Shown here piece by piece: positions 26,290 to 37,313 of a stretch of 64,000 bases of DNA. The stretch is from positions 2,356,001 through 2,420,000 of the forward strand of contig NZ_CP132957.1 in NCBI RefSeq assembly GCF_030863805.1. The letters are read 5' to 3'. Under the pieces are notes generated by a model, which saw only the letters and a program-made list of their open reading frames with translations, did not search any database and was not told the origin of the DNA. The stretch is from Kineothrix sp. MB12-C1 (lineage in GTDB: Bacteria; Bacillota; Clostridia; Lachnospirales; Lachnospiraceae). Both the position numbers and the translations under genes were made by a program. Numbering within the stretch: the first letter of the stretch is position 1; each line of letters starts with the position of its first letter.

Positions 26290-27123
26290 ATGAAAATAAA
26301 AAATAAGATAACGCCCGGCAGAGCCGTCCTCTATATTGTGGTATATGCGGTAGCATTGGTATGGCTTTTCCCAGTAATTTGGATGATGGTATCTTCACTG
26401 AAATCATATGGAACTCCGGTAAGTATTTTATCAAAGGTATTTTCGGGAACTTTTACTCTTCAAAACTACGTGACGGTAGCAGAGAAAGCTCCCATTCTCC
26501 GTTGGATATGGAACAGTGCTCTCATAGCGATATGTGTGACGATAGGCACGTTGGTTCTGACCTCTCTGGCGGCTTATGCCATATCAAAGCTGAAATTTAA
26601 AGGAAGGAATTTCGCATTTATTTTGATTACAGCCGGTATGATGGTTCCGATAGAATCTATCATTATTCCTCTTTATCAGGAAATGGCGGGACTCAATCTG
26701 CTGAATACCTATATTGGATTGATGTGCCCGAGTCTTGCGGCTCCGATAGGAGTGTTAATTATGAAGCGCTGTTATGACGGCATTCCCAATGACTTGATGG
26801 AGGCAGCTGTTCTGGACGGAGCTAACCAATTTAGAAGATGGTGGGATATCTGTCTTCCTGTATCCAAGTCTTCTATGGCAGCGGTGGGAATTTTTACTTT
26901 TACTAACTCATGGAATAACTTCCTCTGGCCATTTTTATCCATCACCTCAGAGAAAATGATGACATTACCGGTAGGTATTCCACAGTTTCAGGGAGCAAAT
27001 TTATCGGAGTTTACGTTGCCGATGACCGCATGTGTAATAGCATCGGTACCTGCAATTATTGTATTTTTAATCTTCCAGAAGCAGATTATTCAGGGAATTG
27101 CCATGACAGGGATAAAAGGATAG
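26290..27123 (+). CDS. Sugar ABC transporter permease (MalG/UgpE type)
   Basis: A 277-residue permease with six transmembrane segments, starting 12 bases after the first permease. The EAA loop is 'DLMEAAVLDGANQFRRWWDI', followed by the conserved 'PVSKSSMAAVGIFTFTNSWN' and the C-terminal 'IIQGIAMTGIKG' typical of MalG-like proteins. It completes the membrane part of the CUT1 importer. Confidence 0.95.
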   Translation: MKIKNKITPGRAVLYIVVYAVALVWLFPVIWMMVSSLKSYGTPVSILSKVFSGTFTLQNYVTVAEKAPILRWIWNSALIAICVTIGTLVLTSLAAYAISKLKFKGRNFAFILITAGMMVPIESIIIPLYQEMAGLNLLNTYIGLMCPSLAAPIGVLIMKRCYDGIPNDLMEAAVLDGANQFRRWWDICLPVSKSSMAAVGIFTFTNSWNNFLWPFLSITSEKMMTLPVGIPQFQGANLSEFTLPMTACVIASVPAIIVFLIFQKQIIQGIAMTGIKG

Positions 27124-28641
<1,518 letters not shown>

Positions 28642-28661
28642 AGCGGAAGGAGGAATGTCCA

Positions 28662-30419
28662 ATGGATAAGGGCATACCAAAGCCGGAGTACCCCAGGCCA
28701 CAGATGGTAAGGGAAGAATGGATGAATTTAAACGGTGAATGGGAGTTTGAATTCGATGATGAGGATAAAGGAAAGGAAGAAGAGTGGTTCTTGAACCATT
28801 CGTATTCCAGAAGGATACAAGTTCCTTTCGCTTATCAGTCAAAAAGATCGGGAATCCATATTACGGATTTTCATGATATCGTTTGGTACAAAAGAGAAAT
28901 AGAGAGTAAGGAACTTACGCCGGGTAAGCGATATTTACTTCATTTTCAGGCAGTGGATTATCAGGCCGAACTGTGGGTGAATGGAAGCTATGTTGGCATT
29001 CACAGGGGAGGGCATGTCTCCTTTACGTTCGAGATCACTCCATATTTGAAAGAAGGGAATAATGTCATTACTTTGCGTGTAGAGGATGACTCGGAGAATT
29101 TAGAACTTCCCAGAGGGAAACAGTTTTGGAAGGAAACCTCGGAAAATATCTTTTATACACGTACTACCGGCATTTGGCAGACCGTATGGCTGGAGCCGGT
29201 GAATGATATCTACATGGAAAGAATACGTATGACACCTGATGTGGACCGTAAGATGATTCGTATGGATATTCAGCTGGATAAGAAGGCGGAAGCATTTCTT
29301 GACGTAGAGATATCCTATGGCGGGAAAAGAATGGTTTGTGATACGGTCAGTATCTTCAAAGGAAGAACGGTTCGGGAATTTAAACTGGATCAGAATATAA
29401 ATAAAGAGTGGGAGCACAAGTTCTACGAATGGACCCCGGATAATCCCGTTTTATTCGATGTGAAGTTCTCACTGAAATCGGGAGAAGTGTTACAGGATGA
29501 GGCCAGCTCTTATTTTGCAATGCGGAAAGTGAGCGTGGAGAACGGAAGATTTCTTCTCAACAACAGACCCTGCTACCAGAAAATGCTGCTGGATCAAGGC
29601 TATTGGCGGGATTCTCTTATGACAGCACCCGATGATGAAGCACTCATTAAGGACATTATGCTCTGTAAAGAGATGGGATTCAATGGGGCGCGTAAGCATC
29701 AAAAGATCGAGGAAGAGCGATATTTTTATTGGGCGGATAAGCTGGGGTTTCTAGTATGGGCCGAGTTCCCCAATGCCTATATTTATTCTGAAAGGTATGT
29801 GGAGAACATGATACCGGAATGGATAGAGGCAATGACGAGGGATTACAATCATCCCTGTATCGTTGCCTGGGTACCGCTGAATGAATCATGGGGTGTGGAT
29901 AGTATTATGTGCAGGGAAGAAGAACAAGCTCATGCATCGAGCATGTATTATCTCACTAAGTCGCTAGATACGACCAGAATGGTAATATCCAACGATGGAT
30001 GGAATCACACGCATTCGGATCTTTTGACCATTCATGATTATGATTGTGACGGAGAAGTTCTGAGGGGACGGTATGCATCCCTGGATCGTATTTTAAACGA
30101 CATGCCTACGAACCGGACATTGTTCGCAAAAGGCCATCATTATGAAGGGCAGCCTATTATCGTTTCTGAATTCGGAGGCATTGCATATAAGAAAAATTCG
30201 GATAGCGGATGGGGATACGCTAATGCAGACAGCGATGAGGAATTTGAAGAAAAGTATAAAGAAGTGGTGGATAGTTTACTTACATCGCCACTTGTTCAAG
30301 GCTTTGTATACACTCAGTTATGTGATGTGGAGCAAGAAATTAACGGACTTCTAACTTATGACAGAGAACCGAAGCTTCCAATGGAGAAGATTCGGGCCAT
30401 TAATCAGGGAAAAAAATAA
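28662..30419 (+). CDS. GH2 glycoside hydrolase, beta-galactosidase/beta-glucuronidase-like
   Basis: A 585-residue GH2 enzyme with the standard order: sugar-binding jelly roll (~1-170, 'FQAVDYQAELWVNGSYVGIH'), immunoglobulin-like domain (~175-275), and TIM barrel (~280-585). The acid/base Glu is in 'VAWVPLNESWGVD' and the nucleophile Glu in 'PIIVSEFGGIAY'. It is shorter than LacZ (no C-terminal domains) and lacks a signal peptide, so it acts inside the cell. The exact substrate (beta-galactoside, beta-arabinoside or beta-glucuronide) cannot be settled; the DgoD context favours a galactose-related sugar. Confidence 0.9.
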   Translation: MDKGIPKPEYPRPQMVREEWMNLNGEWEFEFDDEDKGKEEEWFLNHSYSRRIQVPFAYQSKRSGIHITDFHDIVWYKREIESKELTPGKRYLLHFQAVDYQAELWVNGSYVGIHRGGHVSFTFEITPYLKEGNNVITLRVEDDSENLELPRGKQFWKETSENIFYTRTTGIWQTVWLEPVNDIYMERIRMTPDVDRKMIRMDIQLDKKAEAFLDVEISYGGKRMVCDTVSIFKGRTVREFKLDQNINKEWEHKFYEWTPDNPVLFDVKFSLKSGEVLQDEASSYFAMRKVSVENGRFLLNNRPCYQKMLLDQGYWRDSLMTAPDDEALIKDIMLCKEMGFNGARKHQKIEEERYFYWADKLGFLVWAEFPNAYIYSERYVENMIPEWIEAMTRDYNHPCIVAWVPLNESWGVDSIMCREEEQAHASSMYYLTKSLDTTRMVISNDGWNHTHSDLLTIHDYDCDGEVLRGRYASLDRILNDMPTNRTLFAKGHHYEGQPIIVSEFGGIAYKKNSDSGWGYANADSDEEFEEKYKEVVDSLLTSPLVQGFVYTQLCDVEQEINGLLTYDREPKLPMEKIRAINQGKK

Positions 30420-30458
30420 CTATTCAGTAGGATGCGGGAATCGGAAGAAGGCGAAAGT

Positions 30459-31484
30459 ATGAAAGCAATTGTTTATAAAGAGCCAAATGTTTTGGCTTAT
30501 GAAGAGGTAGCGGTGGTTATGCCGAAGGAGAATGAAGTAAAAATTCGTGTAAAGGCCTGTGGCATATGCGGCAGTGATGTACATGGATATCTCGGACTGA
30601 CAGGAAGAAGGCTTCCTCCCATGATTATGGGGCATGAATTTGCCGGAGAAATCGTGGAGATTGGCACAAATGTAGTAGAACGAAAATGTGGAGAACGTGT
30701 AGCAGTCTATCCGGTGGATTTCTGCGGAAAATGCGAAATGTGTGAGAAAGGTGAGGTACACCTTTGTCTGAATAAGCGTGCATTCGGCGTACTCGATGTG
30801 GATGGAGCCTTTGCAGAATATATCTGTGTACCGGAAAAATGTTGTTTCCCTATTAACGATGGGATACCTTATGGAATTGGTTCTCTGGCGGAACCTCTGG
30901 CGGTAGCTTATAGAGGTGTTGCCCACGCGAAAGAGCTGAAAGGAAAGACGGTTCTCTTAGTGGGAATGGGGACAATCGGTTTATTAGCACTGGCATGCGT
31001 TAAGATGAAACAGGCAGCTAAAATAATTGTTTCGGACTTAAGTGACAGCCGTCTCCAAATTGCAAGGGAGATGGGAGCGGATATCACCATCAATCCCGGG
31101 AAAGAAGATTTTAAAGCGAGGATATTGGAAGAAACCGGGGGACTTGGAGTGGACGTTGCTATTGAAGCGGTAGGAGCTGCAGCAACTGTGCAGCAGGCTA
31201 TGTCAGCGCTCAGTTTTGGCGGAACAGCTATATGGATTGGAAATAATAAGCCGATGATTGAGATCAATATGCAGGAAATTGTAACGAGAGAGCTGGTAGT
31301 TCACGGTTCTTTCTTATATGGATACGAGGAATTTAAGACAGTAATAGAGCTTGTGAATCAAGGCAAGATAAATGTGGCTCCGTTAATTAGCGCCGAGGTT
31401 TTACTGGAGGAAGCACCCAAGTATTTTGAGCAGCTCGCCCATGCGCCGGGAAATCTGATAAAGGTCGTTGTGGTTGATAAGTGA
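30459..31484 (+). CDS. Zinc-dependent medium-chain dehydrogenase (polyol/sugar dehydrogenase type)
   Basis: A 341-residue MDR-family dehydrogenase. Catalytic zinc residues lie in 'ACGICGSDVHGY' and 'MGHEFAGEIVEIG'; the structural zinc site is 'CGKCEMCEKGEVHLC'. The NAD-binding Rossmann segment is 'VLLVGMGTIGLLALACVKM', with an acidic residue after the second strand (VSDLSD) favouring NAD. Similar enzymes oxidise galactitol 1-phosphate, sorbitol, threonine or arabinitol. The start at 30459 is chosen since upstream ATG 30432 lacks a ribosome site. In this operon it could generate an aldonate or keto-sugar. Confidence 0.9.
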   Translation: MKAIVYKEPNVLAYEEVAVVMPKENEVKIRVKACGICGSDVHGYLGLTGRRLPPMIMGHEFAGEIVEIGTNVVERKCGERVAVYPVDFCGKCEMCEKGEVHLCLNKRAFGVLDVDGAFAEYICVPEKCCFPINDGIPYGIGSLAEPLAVAYRGVAHAKELKGKTVLLVGMGTIGLLALACVKMKQAAKIIVSDLSDSRLQIAREMGADITINPGKEDFKARILEETGGLGVDVAIEAVGAAATVQQAMSALSFGGTAIWIGNNKPMIEINMQEIVTRELVVHGSFLYGYEEFKTVIELVNQGKINVAPLISAEVLLEEAPKYFEQLAHAPGNLIKVVVVDK

Positions 31485-31502
31485 GAGCAGGAGGAGGAAG
31501 AA

Positions 31503-32330
31503 ATGGCATATGATAAGGAACTGATTAAGACGCTTGAACAAAAGGGCCGTAAGCTGCGGGAGGATGTTGTTGTAAGCATTGGTATAGGGGTGGCAGGACA
31601 TATAGGCGGATCGAATTCCGCCGCGGATTTGGTGGCTGCGTTATATTTCTATAAGATGAAGCACGATCCGAAGAATCCCAAAATGGAAGACAGAGACCGT
31701 TTTCTATTGAGTAAGGGCCATGTGGCAATACTGCAATATGCAGCATTGGCGGAAGCCGGATATTTCCCGGTAGAGGATCTAAAACATACGAAAGCAATAG
31801 GCTCTTACCTGCAAGGACATCCTGATGTGCAGAAGACACCGGGTATCGAAGCGGGTACCGGTTCTCTCGGACAGGGCTTGTCTATCGGTCTTGGTATGGC
31901 CCTTGGACAAAAATTGAATAAAATAGACAGAAAGACATATGTTCTCGTAGGAGACGGCGAAGTGGCGGAAGGACAGATATGGGAAGCTGCTATGGCAGCA
32001 GCAGCCTATAAGGCGGATAACCTTGTGGCTATTGTGGATAGGAATAGACTTCAGGCCAATGGCAAGGTGGTGGACCGTTTTGATTCCGGAGATATCATTG
32101 CGAAACTTATAAGCTTCGGATGGCATGTTATTGAGATAGATGGACATAACATGGAAGAAATTCTGACCGCGCTGGATACGGCGGATACCATAAAAGGAAT
32201 GCCTACAGCCATTGTTGCGAACACGGTCAAGGGAAAAGGTGTCAGTTTTGCAGAAAACGTAGTAAGTTATCACAACGGAATGCTGACAGAAGAAACTTAT
32301 CATCAGGCACTGGAAGAGTTATCCAGATAA
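31503..32330 (+). CDS. Transketolase, N-terminal (ThDP-binding) subunit
   Basis: A 275-residue protein equal to the N-terminal third of transketolase. The thiamine diphosphate motif is intact: 'VLVGDGEVAEGQIWEAAMAA' through 'VAIVDRNRLQANGK'. Other conserved parts are 'HIGGSNSAADLVAALYFY' and 'GHVAILQYAALAEAGYF'. It needs the partner encoded 16 bases downstream, as in archaea and many Clostridia. It transfers two-carbon units between sugar phosphates, which suits pentose (arabinose) catabolism; alternatively such split enzymes act in specialised ketose pathways. Confidence 0.93.
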   Translation: MAYDKELIKTLEQKGRKLREDVVVSIGIGVAGHIGGSNSAADLVAALYFYKMKHDPKNPKMEDRDRFLLSKGHVAILQYAALAEAGYFPVEDLKHTKAIGSYLQGHPDVQKTPGIEAGTGSLGQGLSIGLGMALGQKLNKIDRKTYVLVGDGEVAEGQIWEAAMAAAAYKADNLVAIVDRNRLQANGKVVDRFDSGDIIAKLISFGWHVIEIDGHNMEEILTALDTADTIKGMPTAIVANTVKGKGVSFAENVVSYHNGMLTEETYHQALEELSR

Positions 32331-32346
32331 GAGGGAGGCAGAAGAT

Positions 32347-33276
32347 ATGAGTTATACAAATCAAAGAATTGCATATGGAAGCACCTTGGTGGAGCTTGGA
32401 AAGAATGATGAGAGGATCGTTGTTCTGGACGCTGACTTGGGTGGATCCACTATGGGAAAGCTTTTCGAAGCTGAGTATCCTGAAAGATATTTCGAGATGG
32501 GAATTGCCGAAGCGAATATGACTAGTGTGGCAGCAGGGCTGGCACAGAGTGGGAAAATACCTTTTACCAATTCCTTCGCGGTATTTTCGGGCGGACGTGC
32601 ATTCGATCAGATTCGTCAAACCATTGCCATCGGGGAATTGAATGTAAAAATCTGTGGTTCTTCCTCAGGATTATCAGATTTCGGTGACGGTGCTACTCAC
32701 CAATGTGTGGAAGATATGGCTATTTTCCGTTCGGTACCTAATATGACGGTACTATGTCCGGCAGATGCCAATGAGACAGTAGAAGCTGTAAAAGCCATGG
32801 TAGAGACAGATGGCCCTTTCTATATCAGACTGAATAGAAACGACTATGCTAATGTTACCGAAGAAGGAGAGACGTTTGAAATAGGAATGCCTAAGCTGCT
32901 CAAGGGAGGTTCTGATGTCGTTGTGTTTGCCACCGGCTATATGGTTGGATTGGCTATGGAAGCTGCAAAAGAACTGGAAGGTAGAATATCCGTGAAGGTA
33001 GTAAACATTGCTACCATAAAGCCTATGAACGGTCAGGCGATTATTGATCTCGTAAAGGGATGCAAGGCAGTAGTTACTGCGGAAGAGCACAATATCAGAG
33101 GCGGAATGGGCAGTGCGATTGCAGAAGTGCTTTGCAAGGAATGCAAGCCTATCGAGTTCGTGGGAATTCAAGATACTTTTGGATGCAGTGCACATAATTA
33201 TAAGGAAGTGCTTGAATATCATGGTTTAACAAAAGAAGCAATCAAAGAGGCTGTACAAAAGATGTATTATCTGTAA
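32347..33276 (+). CDS. Transketolase, C-terminal (pyrimidine-binding) subunit
   Basis: A 309-residue partner subunit with the pyrimidine-binding domain ('VVLDADLGGSTMGKLFEAEY', catalytic Glu in 'YFEMGIAEANMTSVAAGLA') and the C-terminal transketolase domain ('VKVVNIATIKPMNGQAI', 'VVTAEEHNIRGGMGSAIAEV'). It lies 16 bases after the N-terminal subunit and its stop codon shares a base with an in-frame ATG of the next gene's extended frame. The pair is complete and should be active. Confidence 0.93.
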   Translation: MSYTNQRIAYGSTLVELGKNDERIVVLDADLGGSTMGKLFEAEYPERYFEMGIAEANMTSVAAGLAQSGKIPFTNSFAVFSGGRAFDQIRQTIAIGELNVKICGSSSGLSDFGDGATHQCVEDMAIFRSVPNMTVLCPADANETVEAVKAMVETDGPFYIRLNRNDYANVTEEGETFEIGMPKLLKGGSDVVVFATGYMVGLAMEAAKELEGRISVKVVNIATIKPMNGQAIIDLVKGCKAVVTAEEHNIRGGMGSAIAEVLCKECKPIEFVGIQDTFGCSAHNYKEVLEYHGLTKEAIKEAVQKMYYL

Positions 33277-33293
33277 TGAAGGAGGTCATTAAA

Positions 33294-34178
33294 ATGCGTA
33301 TAGGATTTATTGGACTTGGAATCATGGGAAAACCTATGGTCAATAATCTGCTGAAAGCAGGCCATGAGGTTATTGTATATGATGTAATTCAGGAGAACGT
33401 GGATATGGCAGTAAGTGCAGGTGCGATTTCTGCTGATTCATCGAAGAACGTTGCAGAACAATGTAAATTAATTATCACTATGCTCCCCAATTCACCCCAC
33501 GTAAAAAGTGTGGTTCTAGGTGAGAATGGAGTGTTAGAAGGGGCAATAGAAGGGACGATTCTAGTAGATATGAGCTCCATAGCACCTATGGCTTCACAGG
33601 AAATATGCGAGGCTTGTGCTGAAAAAGGTATAAAGATGATCGATGCACCTGTATCCGGCGGTGAGCCGAAGGCTGTGGATGGAACGCTGTCTATTATGGT
33701 TGGCGGAGATAAGGATGTATTTGATGAGGTTTATGATATTCTAATGTCTATGGGTGGAAGTGCGGTTCATTGCGGAGATATCGGTGCAGGCAATACTACG
33801 AAGCTGGCAAATCAGATTATTGTAGCACTTAATATTGCAGCAGTATCCGAAGCCTTTATGTTGAGTACAAGGGCGGGAGTGGATCCTACCAAAGTATTCG
33901 ATGCGATAAAGGGCGGCCTGGCCGGCTCAACGGTTATGAATGCCAAAGTACCTATGATAACCGATGGCAATTTTAATCCGGGATTCAAGATTGATCTTCA
34001 CATAAAGGATTTAAATAATGCCCTGGAAACGGGACATGGCGTAGGAGCACCCCTGCCTCTTACGGCTCAGGTCATGGAGATTCTTCAAAACCTTCATATG
34101 GATGGACATGGACAATGTGATCACAGTGCGATTGCAAAATATTATGAAAAACTCACCGGAACAGAAATACGGAAGTAA
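33294..34178 (+). CDS. garR: Tartronate semialdehyde reductase (2-hydroxy-3-oxopropionate reductase)
   Basis: A 294-residue beta-hydroxyacid dehydrogenase. The N-terminal NAD(P)-binding motif is 'MRIGFIGLGIMGKPMVNNLL', the substrate signature is 'DAPVSGGEPKAVDGTLSIMV', and the catalytic Lys lies in 'GNTTKLANQIIVALNIAAVS'. GAAGGAGG is just before ATG 33294; an upstream ATG at 33276 is less suitable. Followed by glycerate kinase, as in the galactarate/glucarate pathways where tartronate semialdehyde is reduced to D-glycerate and phosphorylated. Another beta-hydroxyacid substrate is possible. Confidence 0.88.
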   Translation: MRIGFIGLGIMGKPMVNNLLKAGHEVIVYDVIQENVDMAVSAGAISADSSKNVAEQCKLIITMLPNSPHVKSVVLGENGVLEGAIEGTILVDMSSIAPMASQEICEACAEKGIKMIDAPVSGGEPKAVDGTLSIMVGGDKDVFDEVYDILMSMGGSAVHCGDIGAGNTTKLANQIIVALNIAAVSEAFMLSTRAGVDPTKVFDAIKGGLAGSTVMNAKVPMITDGNFNPGFKIDLHIKDLNNALETGHGVGAPLPLTAQVMEILQNLHMDGHGQCDHSAIAKYYEKLTGTEIRK

Positions 34179-34205
34179 AAGAATACATAAATAGAAATAA
34201 AACAC

Positions 34206-34231
34206 ATGTCCCGCATATGATTGCGGGACAT
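34206..34231 (+). terminator. Hairpin between garR and garK
   Basis: A perfect 9-bp stem (ATGTCCCGC / GCGGGACAT) with an 8-base loop and only a short ATTGTAT tail. Probably partial termination or an mRNA processing/stability structure rather than a full stop. Confidence 0.5.
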
Positions 34232-34279
34232 ATTGTATAGAAGTGTAATGACGATAGAAAGCATAAGAAGGAAGAATCT

Positions 34280-35440
34280 ATGAAAATATTAATTGCGTCG
34301 GATTCATTTAAAGGAAGTTTAAGTAGTACTCAGGTGGCCAGAAACATAAGTGAAGGGATATTGAGAGTCTTTCCTGATGCGGAAATAAAGTATATTTCTG
34401 TAGCTGACGGCGGAGAAGGTACGGTGGAGGCCATTATATCTAGTATTGGAGGAAAAATTATTAATACTCCTGCGATGGGTCCTGATGGCAAGATATTTGA
34501 TTCCTTTTTTGGCATATTGGAGGATGGATCTGCTGTAATAGAAATGGCGGCAGCATCCGGATTACCCCTGGTACCTGAGCTGGAACGCGACATTATGAAG
34601 GCTACTACATATGGAACGGGTCAGCTTTTGAAGGCGGCGATGGATCATGGATGCAGAAGGATTTATATTGGGGTAGGGGGATCAGCAACCAATGATGGAG
34701 GCATCGGCATGGCACAGGCTCTCGGCATCTCTTTTGCAGATGAAAAGGGAGAAGAAATCGGTTATGGCGGTGGGCTGTTGGAAAGAATAGAAAAGATTGA
34801 CCTAAGCAACGCAGATGAACGGCTTAGCGGGACGGAAATCATTGTAATGAGCGATGTGACTAATCCCCTTTGTGGACCGTTCGGAGCTTCGGCTGTTTAT
34901 GGCCCTCAGAAGGGAGCAAGCCCTGAGCAGGTAGAACTTCTGGATAAAGGGCTTTCTCATTTAGCGAAGATTATCGAAGAGGAGCTATATATAGATATAA
35001 GAAACAGGAAAGGCGCCGGAGCCGCAGGAGGGCTCGGCGGCGGACTAGTGGCATTTACAGGCGCATCCATACGTTCGGGGATTGACGCAGTCCTGAATAT
35101 GTCAGGCTTCGAAGAAAAAGCGGAGTGGGCAGACTTAATTATTACCGGGGAGGGGCGGATTGATTTCCAGTCTGCATATGGGAAGGTGATTTCCGGAATT
35201 GCACAAAGGGCTGAGAAATATAATGTTCCTGTAGCGGCAATTGCGGGTTCTCTTTCAGAAGGCTCGCAAGAAGTATATAAAATCGGCATCAGCTGCATAG
35301 AAGCGGCAGTGTGCAGGCCGATGCCTTTGCAAGAAGCTATGGGAGAAAAGGCGGGTGAATTGGTCTCTGATGCGGCAGAACGGTTAATGCGTAATATCAA
35401 GGCCGGCATCATGCTGAGAGATTCCACTCTTGTCGAATAA
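34280..35440 (+). CDS. garK: Glycerate kinase (GarK/GlxK type)
   Basis: A 386-residue class I glycerate kinase of the GarK family. It starts 'MKILIASDSFKGSLSSTQVA' and has 'VADGGEGTVEAI', 'GGSATNDGGIGMAQALG' and 'GAGAAGGLGGGLVAFTGA', all conserved in the family. It phosphorylates D-glycerate, usually at position 2, feeding lower glycolysis. Its position after garR fits the sequence tartronate semialdehyde to glycerate to phosphoglycerate. It ends the operon; the convergent amidase gene begins 30 bases later. Confidence 0.93.
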   Translation: MKILIASDSFKGSLSSTQVARNISEGILRVFPDAEIKYISVADGGEGTVEAIISSIGGKIINTPAMGPDGKIFDSFFGILEDGSAVIEMAAASGLPLVPELERDIMKATTYGTGQLLKAAMDHGCRRIYIGVGGSATNDGGIGMAQALGISFADEKGEEIGYGGGLLERIEKIDLSNADERLSGTEIIVMSDVTNPLCGPFGASAVYGPQKGASPEQVELLDKGLSHLAKIIEEELYIDIRNRKGAGAAGGLGGGLVAFTGASIRSGIDAVLNMSGFEEKAEWADLIITGEGRIDFQSAYGKVISGIAQRAEKYNVPVAAIAGSLSEGSQEVYKIGISCIEAAVCRPMPLQEAMGEKAGELVSDAAERLMRNIKAGIMLRDSTLVE

Positions 35441-35469
35441 AGTAAACAGTGAATAAAATACCTTTTCTA

Positions 35470-36432
35470 TCACTTAAAAGGTAAATGTGTCATATCGCTG
35501 GAACGTCGCTGTGTTTGCCAAAGACTGGCGACCTTAATGTTTACATCATCATAGGTTTTATAGAAATATTCACAGGTACTGGTATTAATAAATGCTGTAT
35601 ATTTCGTATAGTCATAAGTGTTTCGGTTGGTTATAACAGCTCCCTTGGGGATGGAGACACTTGCTAAGATATGAAAACATGCTGCAATTGCTTCGCGATT
35701 GTCTTTCGGCTTTGGCAAATGTGTTTTCAGATAAGCAGTTCGTACAAACCGCTCCGGAGAGGTAAAGCCTCCCGGCAGAGGCATTGTTCCTGTAGCCTGC
35801 CCAAAAGGAGTTAATTTTACACTATCCCAAAAGGCTTCTTCTGTTTGCTCAGGAGAAGCTTCTATATAGTTTCTCAAATTTGTCATATGCCAGTGGAAGT
35901 CAGGGCTGTTTGTCATCACGCCGATAGGATTATCTGTTAATTCCAGACCTTTATCAGTCGGCTCAATAACGGCACATGCTCCGCTTCTGTCAGCCACAAT
36001 CCAATGTAACGGGGCTATCGTCTTAGTAACAGGGTCGGGGACGCCCACTACAGTAATTTTTTTTAATAGATCAGGCAATTCTTTTACAGAAGAACATCTG
36101 CCCAGAATGTAGTGAAGGAAATCAATGGATGCGATCGGCTCGGTATCATTGCAGGCTGTTGTATTATATTGGGCATAGCCGGCGAAATATAAAGTTGCCG
36201 CCGCCAATCCTTTCTCGTTAACACCGTCAAAAAAACCGAGAATCCCATCAAGCTCCTGTCCGAGTCCAATGAATCGATAGGAGTCTTTTATTTGGTTGTT
36301 GTTTAAATTGTTATACCATACATAGGAATTAGGAATGATATAAATCTGTGGTATAATATCGTGTGAAAAGTCCATGGTTCTGCCAAAAAACAGCTTATTG
36401 GACTGGGACTGTAAAGTCATTGCTGTACACAT
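35470..36432 (-). CDS. Choloylglycine hydrolase/penicillin V acylase-family Ntn amidase
   Basis: A 320-residue N-terminal-nucleophile amidase. Cys2 becomes the catalytic residue after Met removal; Arg18 and Asp21 are at the canonical positions ('KLFFGRTMDFSH'). At the position where bile salt hydrolases have Asn (~82; 'LNFPGY' there), this protein has Tyr ('LYFAGYAQY'), as in penicillin V acylases. Later 'GVMTNSPDFHWHMTNLRNYI' contains the conserved Asn. No signal peptide, so cytoplasmic. Bile salt, penicillin V or N-acyl-homoserine lactone-like substrates are all possible in the family; the Tyr favours the acylase side. AAAGGAT precedes the ATG. Confidence 0.9.
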   Translation of the reverse strand: MCTAMTLQSQSNKLFFGRTMDFSHDIIPQIYIIPNSYVWYNNLNNNQIKDSYRFIGLGQELDGILGFFDGVNEKGLAAATLYFAGYAQYNTTACNDTEPIASIDFLHYILGRCSSVKELPDLLKKITVVGVPDPVTKTIAPLHWIVADRSGACAVIEPTDKGLELTDNPIGVMTNSPDFHWHMTNLRNYIEASPEQTEEAFWDSVKLTPFGQATGTMPLPGGFTSPERFVRTAYLKTHLPKPKDNREAIAACFHILASVSIPKGAVITNRNTYDYTKYTAFINTSTCEYFYKTYDDVNIKVASLWQTQRRSSDMTHLPFK

Positions 36433-36624
36433 GTATCAATATCCTTTAAACATTATTTACATAATATATGAAAATAAATAATTGATTATTATATCAGTAA
36501 TGCGAAATAAAAGTTTTATTTCACTGTTTATCTGTGCAAAGTTATGTGGTTATTGTATTGAACACGGTTTAATGGTATATTTTAAGTAATTTATGAGTAG
36601 GAAGGAGATGGAATTATAAGGTGT

Positions 36625-37206
36625 TTATAGCTGATGATACATCTCAGTGAAAATCTGGAGATGCCGTTCTTCATCGAGTACGATACGCTTCAATATCGCC
36701 ACGATATTTTCATCACGGATAATATCCGCCTGATTCGAATACTTGGCGATGGCAGCTTCCTCGGCACGGATGGATTCCTCTACCAAAGCGCGCAATCCGC
36801 GCGGATAACCAACAAAGGAAGGTGACCACCATTGCGAATATTCATTGCAGCTCCAAAGCCGCGGATCTGCCCCCAGCAGCAGTGCGAGCTCAGCAAATAT
36901 ATTAAGGTGATGCATCTCTATAATACTAATATGGTGGAAGCATGAGGAAATCCAACTAGACTGCGGTTTAGCCACAACGGCAATATAGAAATACCTGGAG
37001 ACATCACTCATTTCGGAAACGACCTCCGACATATTGCCAAGCATATCACAGGCATAAACAGAATTTTTGCTATCTACCTGTATTGGCGGGTATGGTACAT
37101 CTACCTTGTATGGGCATACATCAATGCTACTGGTATTGGTTTTTATCTTCATATTTTTCTTAAGGTCTGTAACAGAATAAAATTCTTCCAACCTTCTCCC
37201 CTTCAC
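36625..37206 (-). CDS. Ferritin-like domain protein, CotJC/rubrerythrin-like
   Basis: A protein of at most 193 residues. Its C-terminal ~140 residues form a ferritin-like four-helix bundle with possible di-metal ligands in 'DMLGNMSEVVSEMSDVSRYF', 'SIIEMHHLNIFAELA', 'EESIRAEEAAIAKY' and 'LDEERHLQIFTEMYHQL'. This repeats the E...EMHH / E...EERH pattern of rubrerythrin and spore-coat manganese-catalase-like proteins. The start is uncertain: GTG 37206 has no ribosome site, TTG 37191 has GGGGAGAAGG very close, and ATG 37155 lacks a clear site. Role in peroxide or metal handling is inferred. Confidence 0.75.
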   Translation of the reverse strand: MKGRRLEEFYSVTDLKKNMKIKTNTSSIDVCPYKVDVPYPPIQVDSKNSVYACDMLGNMSEVVSEMSDVSRYFYIAVVAKPQSSWISSCFHHISIIEMHHLNIFAELALLLGADPRLWSCNEYSQWWSPSFVGYPRGLRALVEESIRAEEAAIAKYSNQADIIRDENIVAILKRIVLDEERHLQIFTEMYHQL

Positions 37207-37243
37207 GTATTAATATGATACAGTTTATTCATAGGAAGAAAAA

Positions 37244-37249
37244 ATTATA
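37244..37249 (-). promoter_or_regulatory. Extended -10 promoter for the ferritin-like gene
   Basis: On the minus strand TGTTATAAT gives a perfect TATAAT with an upstream TG in extended -10 position, about 38 bases before the first possible start codon. No good -35 is visible, which is acceptable for an extended -10 promoter. Confidence 0.45.
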
Positions 37250-37313
37250 ACAGGATAGCTGAGCATCATTTGCCTGAATCATTATGGGTAAGGAAATCAG
37301 TTTTCCTTATAAT

